Assembly: GCA_036346405.1 (NCBI GenBank)
Contig: CM070553.1
Coordinates: 78,060,976-78,124,975, forward strand
DNA: 64,000 bases
Direction: 5' to 3'
Source: Phyllostachys edulis
Lineage: Eukaryota; Streptophyta; Magnoliopsida; Poales; Poaceae
How positions within the stretch are numbered: position 1 is the stretch's first letter; the number at the start of each line of letters is the position of its first letter. The notes below the pieces were generated by a model. The model saw only the letters and a program-made list of their open reading frames with translations. It ran no database searches and was not told where the DNA came from. The translations under genes were made by a program, and so were the position numbers. Below, one piece after another: positions 46,074 through 59,630 of the stretch.

Positions 46074-46949
46074 ACGCCAGAGACCCCCAATTCTCGGAAT
46101 TGCGCCAATTATAATTATACTGGTAGTATAATTCTTAATTAAGGAACAGTGTAATGTCCTAATAAAGATCATACTAGAAGCATAATCATAACAAGTAACA
46201 ATCCAACAATTAGGTTCCCGGATATATGCCACTTAATAGTTCCTGTGATTAGTGACTATTGCACATATATCCTTAATCAACATTGCATCAATCACATACA
46301 AGTCATACATTCACATAATTATACATTAATAATTACATCTCCAATTTCGGTGCTACAGTACCAGGTTGCTACAGTAACCGAAATATGAACAGATGACCTT
46401 AGGTCATTAACAAAAGATCAACAGCGGAAACGAAAAGAGAAAAACAACACCACCAATGGCCCCATCATCCCGCAGGCTATTGCGTGGAGGAAAGAACTAG
46501 CATCACTCGTTAGCGTCACCCAGATCGGCGCTAACGGGCATCTCATAAAGATATCCATCCTCACCTGCAACAAGGGGTCATAAAACCCTGAGTACGAAAG
46601 GTACTCAGCAAGACTTACACAAACTAATAAAATAAAGTGTTTGTTAGAACTTATACAAAGGAATAGAGATTGTATATGCATAAGGTTGACAACAGAAGGT
46701 TTAAATGGTTCAACTTTGCATAAAGCGATACATCTTAACCTACAATTGCTATGTTTTGATAAAGCAAGTTTAATAAATTGATTTGGACTAAAACAGTGAA
46801 TAAGTGGAATCAGAAGCATAAAAAGTAACAAAAGTAAATAACATCTCACAATTAACTGTACATGACTATCATCATGCCGAACCGATTCCCAAACCAAAAT
46901 GAGAGCAAAATCTATCTGAGATGACATTAATTCAAGTTTTAAATCAGAA

Positions 46950-47003
46950 TGGACACGGCTATTCAATAGTTTTAACCTGCGAGGGTGTACATCTTTACCC
47001 ACA
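46950..47003 (-). repeat. Conserved LTR module (right giant LTR)
   Basis: ATGGACACGGCTATTCAATA then CTGCGAGGGTGTAC and TTTACCCACATG, the shortest copy of the module. Confidence 0.65.
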
Positions 47004-49384
47004 TGACTTAGTTAGCAGTAAGCCTCCTAATAATAACACACCGCCTTTGGTGTGCCTACGGTGAACTAAGATTTGGTATTTTCAACAAGTTAATACTATT
47101 GAGTTGGATGACCCATGTGAGATTAATCCCGCTTAAACCAGTGATAGCATACATTCAACCGGGCTCACACGTTGTACCGAATGCCGACCCAATCAATTAA
47201 ATGCAAACTCGTGTTAGCCACACATTTTACACATGATCGGGGCCTCAAGGAACGTACATGCGATGTAACACATCTACGCCTTACCCTTCTAAGAACATCT
47301 GATATCGATATAAGTTCCACATGGCATACGACACGGCCCGAAGACTTAAGCATCTATGCCATATGAAATCAATACACATGTCCTTACTCTCCTATATCCA
47401 ACTCAATAATATTAACCCTTTACTTAACCAAGCAAATACCCATACACTGCGTGTGGAAATACGTTGGGACTTGAATTAAATAGTCAGAGTTCAGTCCTTA
47501 ATCAATCCAGACAAGACATCCACATTTCCCAATTCTCGTGCACAAAGGCACCATCACTAGCATCCACTTGTCCAGATTTGAATTAATTGCAACAGGATTT
47601 AGAAGCATTTCCAAATCAAATAAACTGAACAAGGATCAAAGATAAAACAAAGTATTTGTTGTTCCCAGGTTTGACAAGATAATCTTGTCAAACACTACTG
47701 CTCTATGGATTTGCATGGCTAAGCAAAAGTCAAAACTAAATATAATAACATCACAAACTACCTTAGGTTGAGTGTATGGTTAAATTAAAGATAAGCCACA
47801 AGTTCAGGGTATAACTAACTAGGAACAGGGCATAAATAGATTTTTAGAAAATTTGCATGCAACAGTGTCACTGTATTTTGTAAAGCTATAGTTCAAAAGA
47901 TTAGGCTCAACATGGTGCAGAGAGGAAGCTTGCCTTGATAGTAGTATATAACCTCTTGTTCAGGTTCTTGAGGTTCAACAAAAGATTCAACAAACTCAGA
48001 AGAACCAGAATCTAAAAGAGAATAAAATCCAATAAATACAGGAAAAGCAAAGAACAAGATGCATAAAAGAATGTATGATCAAAATGATAATGCATGGGTA
48101 ATAGTATGCTTAAGCTATGTCTAATTTATTAAGGGTCATAACCCATATACATCATCTACTGACAGTGGCTACCCAGATTTTTAGATTTAGAATTATAGCT
48201 ACAGTATCAGGTTTTATATACTAGAACAGGACAGCAACAATTAGCTCAAGTATTGGACTCAACTCTACAAAATAAGATGTTGTAGGGTAGCTAAGTATAC
48301 ATATGCTAGTGCTGTGACCTAGCTAAGCAATTAGTCTTTGTTAATGGCAATTTAAGACTTTGGACTATGTTGTTTGTGTGGCTAGTTAGACCACCCAGAA
48401 GCGGCAAGGAATCATTGTAATATTTCGCCGACTAGAAATGCTACACCACCTAATTACTCAAAAGGAAGTAATTAATACTAAGGCAGATTCTTGCTACCAT
48501 AAAGGCTCGGTTTACTTAAAGAAAAAGACAAACAGAGCTTTTTGTCATTTGAAACCAAAACAAAGAAAGGATCGATTCTGATTTAGGTTGTCGGGGCATT
48601 TACACAAATCGATGACCTTAAATATGTGTTAGAGCTAACTGAAAAGTCATTAATACCATCATTCATTAATGTCAAACCTAACCGGCCAGATTACAGAAGG
48701 AGCTAGAAACTTCATTATTTGTCGGTTTTGTTATACCATAAAACAGTAAAGAGCTTTTAACTATTTTCGGCTACAAAGAAGACTACATAAAGCAAAGACC
48801 ATTAACAGTATAAGAGTTTAACTAACATCTAATTAAGCTAGTGCACTGGTAGAGAAACCCTAGGTTTTGAGAACGATATGAAAGACCGAAAAGTCATAAT
48901 AATAACTTTTCAGTTTAAAGGAACAGGGATCATTACATGAGTAAATGAGTGATACATGTGAGTAAAAGATGTCCAAAAAGGGCTTAAGCTAACAGAAGGC
49001 AAGACTTATCTTACCAGCTAGGGTTTAGAGATGAAAAGATCAGTTCTTGGTCAACAGAAAAGGTCCAAGTCCTTTCTTTGATTCTGACCAAAACAAGAAT
49101 GGTAGAACTAAGTCTCTAAAGATCATTAGTCACATTCTTGCTAAGAAAAGATGGAACTCAACTCACCCAAGTGAGGTTTTCCAAAATAAAGCTTCACAGC
49201 TCAAGTTGACAGGGAGCAGGAGTCCTAAGTTCAACCTACAAGAAGTACCCAAAACCACCTTAGTATAAGATGTAGGTATGCTTGTAGTTGAACAAAGGTG
49301 GAAGAACAAGGAGCTTCACTGCGAAGGAGATAAAGATAATGAGCTTATCCCTTGGTCAACAATGTCAGAAGTCCCAAGACTAAA

Positions 49385-49397
49385 GGTTATATAGTGT
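49385..49397 (-). promoter_or_regulatory. TATA-like box of right giant LTR
   Basis: ACACTATATAACCTTT on the minus strand within the LTR. Confidence 0.45.
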
Positions 49398-51519
49398 ATA
49401 GAATGTGTAGAGCAACCGAGATGTGTCTAGAATCCAATAGGTGGCACTAAAGGATAGAGATTAGGAGAAAATATCCTCCAAAAGACTGTTCATCACCACC
49501 ATTTCGGTCACAACAATGTCCATGGTGGAAAAAACCAGAGAGAAATCAAAATTCTACCACTTACATGTGGGCCCCAAAGCCATGCAATGCACACAACAAG
49601 ACGCAGGAGCAAAACTTGCCATCGACGCCAGCGGGCCTGTGGGCAAACCAAACCATGCAGCGACCGCACGCACCAAAGAAAAGCAGCGACATGCGGGGCC
49701 CCAGAGGATCTCCCGTCATGCAGCGCACGCGGAAGCGCTCCACGCACAGCCACCGTCCATTCCGAGATGAGCGGCGGTGATGCGGGGTTTTAAAACACGT
49801 TGAACCGGTATGGGTGAACGTGGGCCACACGATTTTCAGCGAACGGTCCCGATCGCGATTCCTGTAGCGGTCCGAAGGTTACAACTCACGCGAGCCGTCG
49901 GATTTAGGTTTAACGGTCGTGATTCCACGGGGAACTGTCGCGGTCCGATCAGCCCAATCTGCGAGAACCGTGCGATCGCGAACCAACGGCCCAAGATAAG
50001 GCGCTCGCGGGAGCTCTTCGGCCCAAGGATTCCATCGCCGTTAAAGCGCGAATCAACGGCCCAGATCGAGGCGAGGTACGGCCGGTTCGAACGGCCCACT
50101 TCATCTGGCCCGTCCGCGCACGAAGGGATGGCTGAGATGGGCTGGAGCTTTCGGACGCGCGGGGAAGGGAAAGTGGCCGAGCCGGTTGCGCACTGGGTTG
50201 GACTCGACTTTGACGGGGCTGAGTCGCTACAGTGCCTGGTCCGAGGATTAGGCCGGGAAGTTTGACCAGGTTTGTTTAAATTTTGAAAAGGTTTGACCAG
50301 GCCCTTAAATATAGCAAATAAATTTGTAAAATCCTGAAATTTTGCAGAACTGCTACTGGGATACTATATTCTCAAATAAATTTTGAAATCACTGTTTCTT
50401 CTTTATAAATACATAAATAATTTATTTAGACCAACTAAGGTTCATTTAAAGACAATTATTTTTCTAAAAATCAAAATAATTTCGAAAATTCAACAAAAAT
50501 TATTTTTGGCCATAATAATTTATCGATTTTCAATTAAAATATTTCCCAGATTATAATACCAACATTGGATGGTATTTCTTTTTGAAATTTTATCAAGTTG
50601 GAATTTATAATTAAAATTTTGGGAAAATAGTTTGTAACATGTTACCCAATTTGTTAATCTGACAAGAATGACATGAGCAATGCTTCATTCTCAGTATATT
50701 AGGTTGAAATTCACATTCTGGCCAAGACGGGGTGAGTCACGCATGTGAGTTGAGCCGAAATAGGATAAGGTTGGGTTTAGGCCCAAGAGATTTAAATAGC
50801 TTTTCTATTTTATAAAAATACCAGAAAATCCAAATGGCAATTAGAAAATAGCAAATGAACTCAGAAAAATTCTAGAAAATTCTAGAAAATATATCCAAGC
50901 ATATAGAATCCAAATAAAATAGTTTTGACCATTGTTGATGTTGACTTTAATCATATCAAATTGTTTTGATGCACAAGGTTTAATATTAAGCTTTTCAATT
51001 AAAGTCAAATAAATCGAAATGGTGAATTTTCTCCCTACTAACTATGTGTAACATCCCGTTTGTCCTGAGTTCCTGTAGTTTTCAAAATAAAAATAACCAT
51101 TTGGTTTTGGTGAGAGTTCAAAGCTTAACTTGAGTTTTCAAAAGAGCTTTAATTGATTAAACCAAACTTGAACTAAATCTGTTCGGTGCCTTCTATTCTT
51201 TGTTGGAGTTTTCCCTTTCTCCCTCTTTCTGCTCTGTGTGCCCTTGTGTTTGGCTTCTCCTTTCCAGACCTCTTTTGTGTCTGGATCTCTTCTCTCGTTC
51301 TCTCTCTCGGCCCAGACCTCCTTTGAGCTAGACCTTTCCTTGCTCGGACCCCCCCCTTTTTATTGGTCTAAGCCCTCTCTTTTGAGTTCAGACCAGCTCA
51401 GGTTTGTGTTTCAAACCTCTTTGATCTTTGGACCTTTTCCTTGTACCTTTCTGTTTGGACTTCCCTTAGTCCAGACCTCCTCTTTGTTAGTTTGAATCTT
51501 TTTCTGTTCAGACCTCCCC

Positions 51520-52810
51520 CTTGATCAGATCTGGCCGTTAGGACCTCCTCTCTGGAGATCTTAACCGCTCAGACCTCCCCCTTGTTGAGATCTGGCCGTT
51601 ATGACCTCCTCTATGGAGATCTTGACCGCTCAGACCTCCCCCTTGTTGAGATCTGGCCGTTAGGACCTCCTCTCTAGAGATCTTGACCGCTCAGACCTCC
51701 CCCTTGATCAGATCTGGCCGTTAGGACCTCCTCTATGGAGATCTTAACCGCTCAGACCTCCCCCTTGTTGAGATCTGGCCGTTAGGACCTCCTCTATAGA
51801 GATCTTGACCGCTCAGACCTCCCCCTTGTTGAGATCTGGCCGTTAGGACCTCCTCTCTGGAGATCTTGATCGCTCAGACCTCCCCCTTATTGAGATCTAG
51901 CCGTTAGGACCTCCTCTCTGGAGATCTTAACCGCTCAGACCTCCCCTTAATCGAGATCTCGCCGTTAGGACCTCCTCTCTGGAGATCTTAACCGCTCGAG
52001 ACCTCCCCTTGATCGAGATCTGGCCGTTAGGACCACCTCTCTGAGATCTTAACCGCTCGCCTCCCCTTGTTGAGATCGGACTGCTAGGACCTCCTCTCTA
52101 GAGATCTTGACCGCTCAGACCTCCCCTTGTTGAGATTTGGCCGTTAGGACCTCCTCTCTGGAGATCTTAACCGCCGAGACCTCCCCTTGTTGAGATCTGG
52201 CCGTTAGGATCTCCTCTCTAGATATCTTAACCGCCGCACCTCCCCCTTGATCGATCTCGCCGTTAGGACCTCCTCTCTGGAGATCTTAACCGCCGACCTC
52301 CCCTTGATCGATCTCGCCATTAGGACCTCCTCTCGAGATCTTAACCGCTCAGACCTCCCCTTGTTGAGATCTGGCCGTTAGGACCTCCTCTCTCGAGATC
52401 TTAACCGCTCGAGACCTCCCCTTGATCGATCTCGGCGTTGGGACCTCCTCTCTGGAGATCTTAACCGCTCGAGACCTCCCCTTGATCGATCTCGTCATTA
52501 GGATCTCCTCTCTGAGATCTTAACCGCCGACCTCCCTTGATCGAGATCTCGCCGTTAGGACCTCCTCTCTGGAGATCTTAACCGCTCGAGACCTCCCCTT
52601 GATCGATCTGGCCGTTAGGACCTCCTCTCTGAGATCTTAACCGCTCGCACCTCCCCTTGATCGATCTGGCCGTTAGGACCTCCTCTCTAGAGATCTTAAC
52701 CGCCGCACCTCCCCTTGTTGAGATCTGTGGTTAGGACCTCCTCTCTGGAGATCTTAACTGCCGAGACCTCCCCCTGATCGATCTCGCCGTTCGCACCTCC
52801 CTTTGGAGAT
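51520..52810. repeat. 60-bp minisatellite, ~21 units
   Basis: Unit in this orientation: GACCTCCCCCTTGTTGAGAT, CTGGCCGTTAGGACCTCCTC, TCTGGAGATCTTAACCGCTCA. Later units drift to TTGATCGATCTCGCCGTTAG. It is the reverse complement of the arrays at 33045 and 41490. Confidence 0.93.
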
Positions 52811-53705
52811 CTTAACCATCCGATCCCCTTCTATTTGATCCAAGGGTCCGGACCTCTTTAGGCCTAGGCCTCCTAGCGCTTGGACTCACCATCGGCTCTT
52901 GCGTGCATCATTTGAGTTTTGCCTTTCTTGCCTTAGGACCGTTCGATGCTGTTTGGATGGCCCGATCCTGAGGACCCGTTCGCTTGGTCCGAACATCCCT
53001 TTCCCTCTCAGCTGTCCAATCAGAATCGGACGGCCTAGTTTCGTTGACCCGATCGCTTGGTCCGAACATCCCCTTTCCTTTGTGCCCTCTGATCTGCATC
53101 AGACAGCTTGGTCGAGTTGGCTCGTTCGCTTGGTCCGAACGGCCCATTTGCCTTGCTCCATCCGATCAAGATCTAACGGCTCCTGTTCCTCTTGCGCATC
53201 CTTGCCTCCGCAGACCTTCCCTTTGCCTTTTGATCTTGACCGTTTAGGTCCTCCCCTTTGAGATCTTGGCTGTTCAGGTTCTCCTTTTGAGGATCTGACC
53301 GTCGGGACCTGCTCCCTGAGGATCTGACCGTCAGGACCTGCCCTTCTTGGATCTTGCCCTCAGGTCCTCCCTCGTGTGTTTGGACCTCTTCTAGGTTCAG
53401 ACCTTCCCCTCGTGTTTAGACCTTTGTGGTCTTGACCACCTCCTCGCCGGACCTCCTCTTTGGACCGTGGGCCATGCCCTTGACCGATCTCAGGCACCTT
53501 TTGATAGCTCCTTGGTAGCCTTAAGTGCATTTGATGTGTGTTGAGTCACATTAAATGTTGTCACCTACCTTTGTACCTTTTTCTACCTTTTGTCACCTCC
53601 TTAGCCCTGTTTCAAGTCCCTTTTCTTACCTTTGGCAGTGTACCTTTTGTACTAATGCCTTGAATCTGGGTGTCCCTTTTGATGGTGCTCCTATTCTCCC
53701 TTTTT

Positions 53706-53717
53706 CTTTAAATAGGG
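53706..53717 (+). promoter_or_regulatory. TATA-like box, first LTR
   Basis: TTCTTTAAATAGGGCACC upstream of a C/T-rich leader; equivalent to CTCTTTAAATAGAGC in the related element. Confidence 0.5.
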
Positions 53718-54919
53718 CACCAGGGGCACCCATTTCCTCCCTGTTCGTCATTTCTTCTCCTTCTCTCTTTCTCTTAGTTTTGGAGAAGCTCTCCTTGCTC
53801 CTCTGGAACCCCTTCGGTTTTGGACCTCCTTCCCCTTGTTGGACCTCCCCTTCTATGGATCTTTTCTTTCTGTTCTTGCTAGTTCTTTTCGGTTTCCCTT
53901 TTGGAGCTGCTTTATTTAGTTGTTTCTTTTTGCGCCGTGTAGATTCCGTTGGCGCTGAGGAGCTTGGTGATCTAGCAGCCCCGGTTGAAGCTTCAATGAC
54001 CCCACCCGAAGGCAAGTCGTGGTCCTTGATCATTTTGAACCTATCTTTACAAAAAGTACTTTGTTTTACTACAACCTGCATTGGCTATTTGTATAAAATG
54101 GTTTTGGGCTCTAGTTAAATACCTACTGGTTTTATGCCTCCTTGTCTATTTGGTAATCCTCATGTTGACATGTTACCTTTGATAGCCTTAGGATGGTACT
54201 GTTAGTTGGCCTCTTATTGCTATTGCCAACATGGGTATCGTTCCTGCTTAGCCTTGCTCTAGTAGACGCCGGTCTCCTCATGAATCATCTTTTATTCTTT
54301 GAACTTGACTAATTGAATTATGGAACTTTGGTTGGTGCCATCGATAAGCAAGCGTGGTTGGAGCCGCAGTTGTGTTGTTTGTGGTCGAGACCACTTTGTT
54401 AAAATTTGCAGTGCCAGGACTGGGTGGTCTTGGCCAGGTTGAACCCAAAACTATTTTATGCTCGGGCAAGTTGGCAAGGTGCGAGTAGTGGGTGCTCCAT
54501 ATGTTGGTGCTATGGAGTCATCTGGGGGCTCCATATGTTGGTGCTATGGGGTCACCTGGGTGCCCCAGAGTTGTAGAGCTCGGGGTCACATTGGGTTTGT
54601 GGAAGCCTTGCCTGAGCAGCAATTAAGGACTGAACCTTAAGAGCCATTGATCTGGGCCTTCTCGTGTAACCACATGTCCATTATGGGGTGGACCGGGAGT
54701 AATAACTGGTCTTGTTCTGATTTGGTTCCAAGGTAGAGGAGGTGCTGGTAGCGTACCACGGCTTAAGAGGGGGCCACCGGGTGCTATACGCACACTGTGA
54801 TGGTGAAACCTTAATGTTGGTGACTGAGTCAGAGCAGGTCCTTGTAAAAGCCCGGTGGTGGTCTCCACTTGATTCACATGTCTAAGGTAACGTGTGTAAT
54901 ATCAAGCGACTACCTCTTG

Positions 54920-54987
54920 TGGGTAAAGTTGTACACCTCTGAGTGTAAATCTATTGAATAGCCGTCCTCGATTATAGACATGCTTGG
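54920..54987 (+). repeat. Conserved LTR module, first LTR
   Basis: GGGTAAAGTTGTACACCTCT, GAGTGTAAATCTATTGAATA, GCC...GATTATAGACATGCTTGG. Confidence 0.8.
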
Positions 54988-56309
54988 AGATTTGAATGAG
55001 GGGTAGAATTCATTTTGTGAAATGGTGTTCCTCCCGGCGCTTTGGTGAGAGGTCATGGCTTTTACCTCGAAGAGACCTTGGCCACTCGGAGGGGTCATGG
55101 CTGGCTCACAAAGTGTTCGAGGCTGGTCTTGTGGTGCTCTGGAGTGGGTGCTCCAGAGAGGTTTGGGTTAGTGCCTTGGGTGTGAGTGGGTGCTCACTTT
55201 GTCCCTTTGAAAATCAAATGTACTTATGTATTATGTTTTCTAAACTTGAGCTTTGCAATCTATTATGTTATTTACTGTCACTATGGCTTTCTGCAAACTA
55301 ACCATACAGCTCACTTTGTCAAGCCGTGCATGATTACTACTTGCATACCTTACCCACGGCTTGCTGAGTACATTCAAAGTACTCATTGGCTTGTGCCTCA
55401 TTGCTTTGATCGCAGAGGTTGGAGTTCAGTGGTCCAAAGCTTTCGGGAGGAGCACCCTTGAAGACCTTGCGCAGTAGGTGGCGTCCTCCACTTGGTAGCC
55501 TATGGGCTGGCCGAATGGACCTTGTGTTTATGTCTTTGCCTCCGCTGTGTTGTTGTTCTCTTTTGTTGTTGGCCTTGAGTGGCACCCCTGTGCAAACCTT
55601 GGCCATAAGGCCACTTGTTAATATATGTGTTATTTAGGTCTGTTTTCTCTTTGCGCTTGTTGTGTGGATTTGATTACACTTGTGTTAGATCTGTGCGAGC
55701 TAGCCAATCTGTTCCTGGGACTAGCTCGGTGCCTGTAGGCGGGACCTCCGTGAGGTCCTACGGGACTTAAGCTCGAGATCTGTCTGGACCTCCCGGATGA
55801 TATATGTAACGTCCCGTTTCTCTTAGGTTTTTGCCCAGTTTTCAAAATAAAAGTAACCATTTGGTTTTGATGAGAGTTCAAAGCTTAACTTGAGTTTTCA
55901 AAAAGAGCTTTAATTGATTAAACCAAACTTGAACTAAATCTGCTCGTGCCTTTCTTTGTTTAATTGGAGTTTTCCCGTTCTCCCTCTTTCGGCTCTGTGT
56001 GCCCTTGAGTTTGGTTTCTCCTTTCCAGACCTCTTTTGTATCTAGAACCCCTTTCTCGTTCCCCCTCTCTGTTTTGACCTCCCCGTGCACCTCCCCGCGT
56101 TCTTATCAACTCCCTGAGTTCATTTGGGGTGCCCTTGGAATCCTTTTGATTCCCCTATGCCCTCTCGGACCTCCCCCGTGGACCTCTCCACGTTCATTTG
56201 TAACCCCTGAGTTCTTTTGGGCGTCCCAAGTCCCTCTGGGCTTCCCCGTGCCCATATGGACCTCCTTGTATCCATATGGAACTCCTTTGGACCCTCTCTG
56301 CGTCCTTTA

Positions 56310-56690
56310 AGACCTCCCCCTTGTTGAGATCTGGCCGTTAGGACCTCCTATCTGGAGATCTTAACCGCTCAGACCTCCCCCTTGTTGAGATCTGGCCGTT
56401 AGGACATCCTCTCTGGAGATCTTAACCGCTCAGACCTCCCCTTTCTTGAGATCTGGCCGTTAGGACCTCCTCTTTGGAGATCTTAACTACTCAGACCTCC
56501 CCCTTGTTGAGATCTGGCCGTTAGGACCTCCTCTCTAGAGATCTTAACTGCTCAGACATCCCCCTTGTTGAGATCTGGCCGTTAGGACCTCCTCTCTAGA
56601 GATCTTAACCGCTCAGACCTCCCCCCTTGTGTGGATCTGTCCGTTAGGATCTCCCTTTTTGGAGATCTTAGCCGTCGAGATCCTTCCTCT
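56310..56690. repeat. 60-bp minisatellite, ~6 units
   Basis: Same unit as 51520-52810 with far fewer copies. Confidence 0.9.
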
Positions 56691-57544
56691 GTTGGATCTA
56701 AAAGTCCCGACCTCCTTAGGTCCAAGACCTCCTTAGCACTTGAACCCACCGTTGGCTCCTGCGGTCATACCGCTTAAGGCTTTGCCTTCATTACATTAGG
56801 ACAGTTCGATGCTGTTCGGATGGCCCGATCCTAAGGGCATGTTCGCTTGGTCCGAACGTCCCCTTTCCCTCCTAGCCATCTGATCTAAATCAGACGGCCT
56901 GGTCTCGTTGACCTGTTCGCTCGGTCCGAACGGCCCCTTTGTTTTACGCCATCCGATCTTGATCTAACGGCCTCAGCTTTTCCCCGCGTATCCCTACCTC
57001 CGCGGACCTCCCTTGGTTTTTGAGACCTTGACCGTTAGACCTCCTCTTTGAGATCTAACCGTCAGGACCTCCCTGCACCCTTTGATCTGGACCGTTAAGG
57101 TCCTCCTCTTTGAGATCTTGACCGCCCAGGACCTCTTCCTGGCTATTTTGCAAGGACCACCTCCTCAATCCTTGCTGGTCTTTTTGTAAAGACCACCCTC
57201 TTTGTCCAGAGTATCCATTTTGATCAGGACCTCCCCCTTGAGTGTTTTGGACCTCTTGTCCAGGACCTCCCAGTGGTCGTTTGCGGAGACGACCCTTGCG
57301 GTGGGGCCACCTATTTGACCAGTGGTGCACCCTTTTGACTGGCCCCACATGCCAGCCTCACCCAACCTTGTTATTATTGCTCTTACCTCAGAACTCTGCG
57401 TGCATTTAATAGGTGTCGGGTCACATTAAATGCAGTCACATCTGAGGTACCTTATTTTAATTCTTTTAGGGCAAGCCCTGCCCTAGCTGCCCCGATTGCC
57501 AACACGTCAATGAGCCTCCTCTTGGTGCACTCTACCAACTCTGG

Positions 57545-57554
57545 CTATATATAG
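57545..57554 (+). promoter_or_regulatory. TATA box, second LTR
   Basis: CTATATATAGCCTGGGC, a strong TATA match at the position of the weaker box in the first LTR. Confidence 0.6.
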
Positions 57555-58680
57555 CCTGGGCAGGCTTTCATTTGCCACCTTTGGTTCATTTCTTGTTTCC
57601 TTGCCTCCTTAAATCTGGTTCTCTCTGGCGCAGACCTCCCTCGAGCTCGTTGAGGCTGTGCTGAGCCTCTTGGTTTTCCTTTCTTGCCGAGTTGGTTTGA
57701 GTTCCTTTTGGGTCTTTTTGAAGTTCTTTGGCCTAGTGTGGTTTTGCTCATTTGGTTTTTGCGAACGTGTAGATCACGAGTTCGAGGAGTTCTTGGATCC
57801 AGCTCTTCCAGCCGAAGGTTCTCCACTGCTTGACCAAGGCAAGCCACAGACCTCCTGTTGATCATATTGATACTAGCTTTGCAAATGTATTTTGGTTTTA
57901 CTTTATTATGCATGGCTATCTTTATAAGAAAATATTTGGGTTGTAGTTACTTTCCTACTTGAATTATGCCTCCTTCACAACTTGCTCAGGTCATGTTATC
58001 ATGTTCACCTTGTAAGCCTTAGGTTGGGTATTTAGTTGGTATTCCTTGTTATTTGCCAACATGGGGCCGTAGGTTATGTATTGCTTCGCTCTAGAAATCG
58101 TGGGATTGTGAATCATGTTTCATTCCTAATAATCCTGACTAATGAGCTATGGAACCTGTGGTCGGTGCCACTGTTAAGCAGCTATGGCAGGATGCCTAAG
58201 TTGTGTTGACTGTGGTGTGAGGCCACTTTGTTAAAACTGTTATGCCAAGACTGTGTGGTCTTTTGGCAAGGGTAATTACAAAAGGTTTTGCTCAGGCAAG
58301 AAGGCAGGGAGTGAGTAGTGGGTGCTATGCACATCTGGGTTTGTGGAAGTCTTGCCTTAGCACAACTAAAGACTCAACTTTGTGTTCTGTTGATCTGGGC
58401 CAATCAGTGCAACCACAAGATCACTTTATGGGGGTGGTCTGGGCTAAATAATTAGCAATGAGATGGCTTGGGGCTGTTGTGGTTGAGCGTGTGATTCGTT
58501 GGCGCAAGAGGGGGCACCCCATAACCTGCGGACTTCTAGACCAAAGGGGGATTATGAAACCTTAGCGGGCAGCTCGAGTCGATTCAAAGCTTTGTAAAGG
58601 CCTTGCTGCTCTCTAGGCTGCTCACCTTCTAAGTGAGCAAGGGTGACCGGAACTCGTCTCGCTAGAGAGATCGTGGATTG

Positions 58681-58751
58681 TGGGTAAAGTTGTACACCTC
58701 TGCAGAGTGTAAAGATCTATTCAATAGCCAAGTCCTTGGTCATGGACATGC
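58681..58751 (+). repeat. Conserved LTR module, second LTR (fullest copy)
   Basis: GGGTAAAGTTGTACACCTCT, GCAGAGTGTAAAGATCTATT, CAATAGCCAAGTCCTTGGTC, ATGGACATGC. Includes the self-complementary CTCTGCAGAG and CCAAGTCCTTGG. Confidence 0.85.
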
Positions 58752-59630
58752 TTTCGATGAAAATGGTGCAAGGGTAGTTGTTTCAAAAGTTTGTGCCACT
58801 GGACACTTCAGCGAGATGCCTTGGCTTTGCCTCGAAGAGACCTTGGCCGACTCCAGAGGGGTCAAGGTTGGCTCGGGTAGTGGTCCAGGGGCTGGTTCGG
58901 ACCTCTGGAGTGGGTGCTCTAGAGTGGTTTTGGGTGAGGACCTAGTCACGGGTGTGACCAGACCTCCCCCATTTTTGTTGTGGCTGTGAGTTGGTGCTCA
59001 CTCCACCTTTTTCAAGCATCAAATGTATTATGTGCTAGTGTTTTAACTTGCTGCTTTTCAACCTACTTATATGCTATTCTTTGTCAAAACACTGCTTTAT
59101 GCGCAAACTAACCATCTGACTCTCATTTGGTAAGCCCTTGCATGAATATTGTTGCATGAATGCCCCTGTGACTTCTTGAGTACATTCAAAGTACTCATGG
59201 CTTTAAGCCACATGTCAAAGCAGACACGAAGATGATCAAGTGCGGTGGTGCAGACCTCTTTGAGGAGGAGTTCTTGACGATCCAAATGCTTAGGGCGTCC
59301 TCCACCCGACAACTGTGCGGCTTGTTGGATAACCTGCGTGCTTTTGGTGTTGGAGCTTTAGAGCTCTTTGTTGCCGTTTGTAAGTCCTTGTTGGTTTTGT
59401 AAGCCCTCGATGGCGCACCTCTTGTTAACAAGCTTGACCATAAGGTCATGTCTTATATTAAGTTTAATTTATGCGCTTCATCTTTGTTTGACCTTGTGGT
59501 TGTGATATTAGCTTGTGTTCTTGTGTGAGCTAGCCACATTGTCCCAGGGACTAGCTCGGATGCAGGCGGGACCTCGGGAGGTCCTCTGAGACTTAGCTCG
59601 GGAGGTCTGTCGGGACTCTCTAGTGATATA

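Larger units (their letters stand above)
51047..55804 (+). repeat. First LTR of LTR-LTR remnant, 3'-truncated
   Basis: 4.76 kb. Contains ~21 units of the 60-bp minisatellite (51520-52810), a TATA-like box (53706-53717) and the module (54920-54987). Ends at GGATGATATA, where the second LTR starts. Frames 52899-53261 and 53555-54118 lie in LTR sequence. Confidence 0.85.

Noticed and set aside
46418..47002. 194-codon minus-strand ORF
   Set aside because: Lies wholly within the right giant LTR, overlaps the conserved LTR module, and shows no protein motif.
53555..54118. 187-codon plus-strand ORF in the first LTR of the LTR-LTR remnant
   Set aside because: Within LTR leader sequence; C/T-rich composition gives Leu/Pro/Phe runs and no domain.
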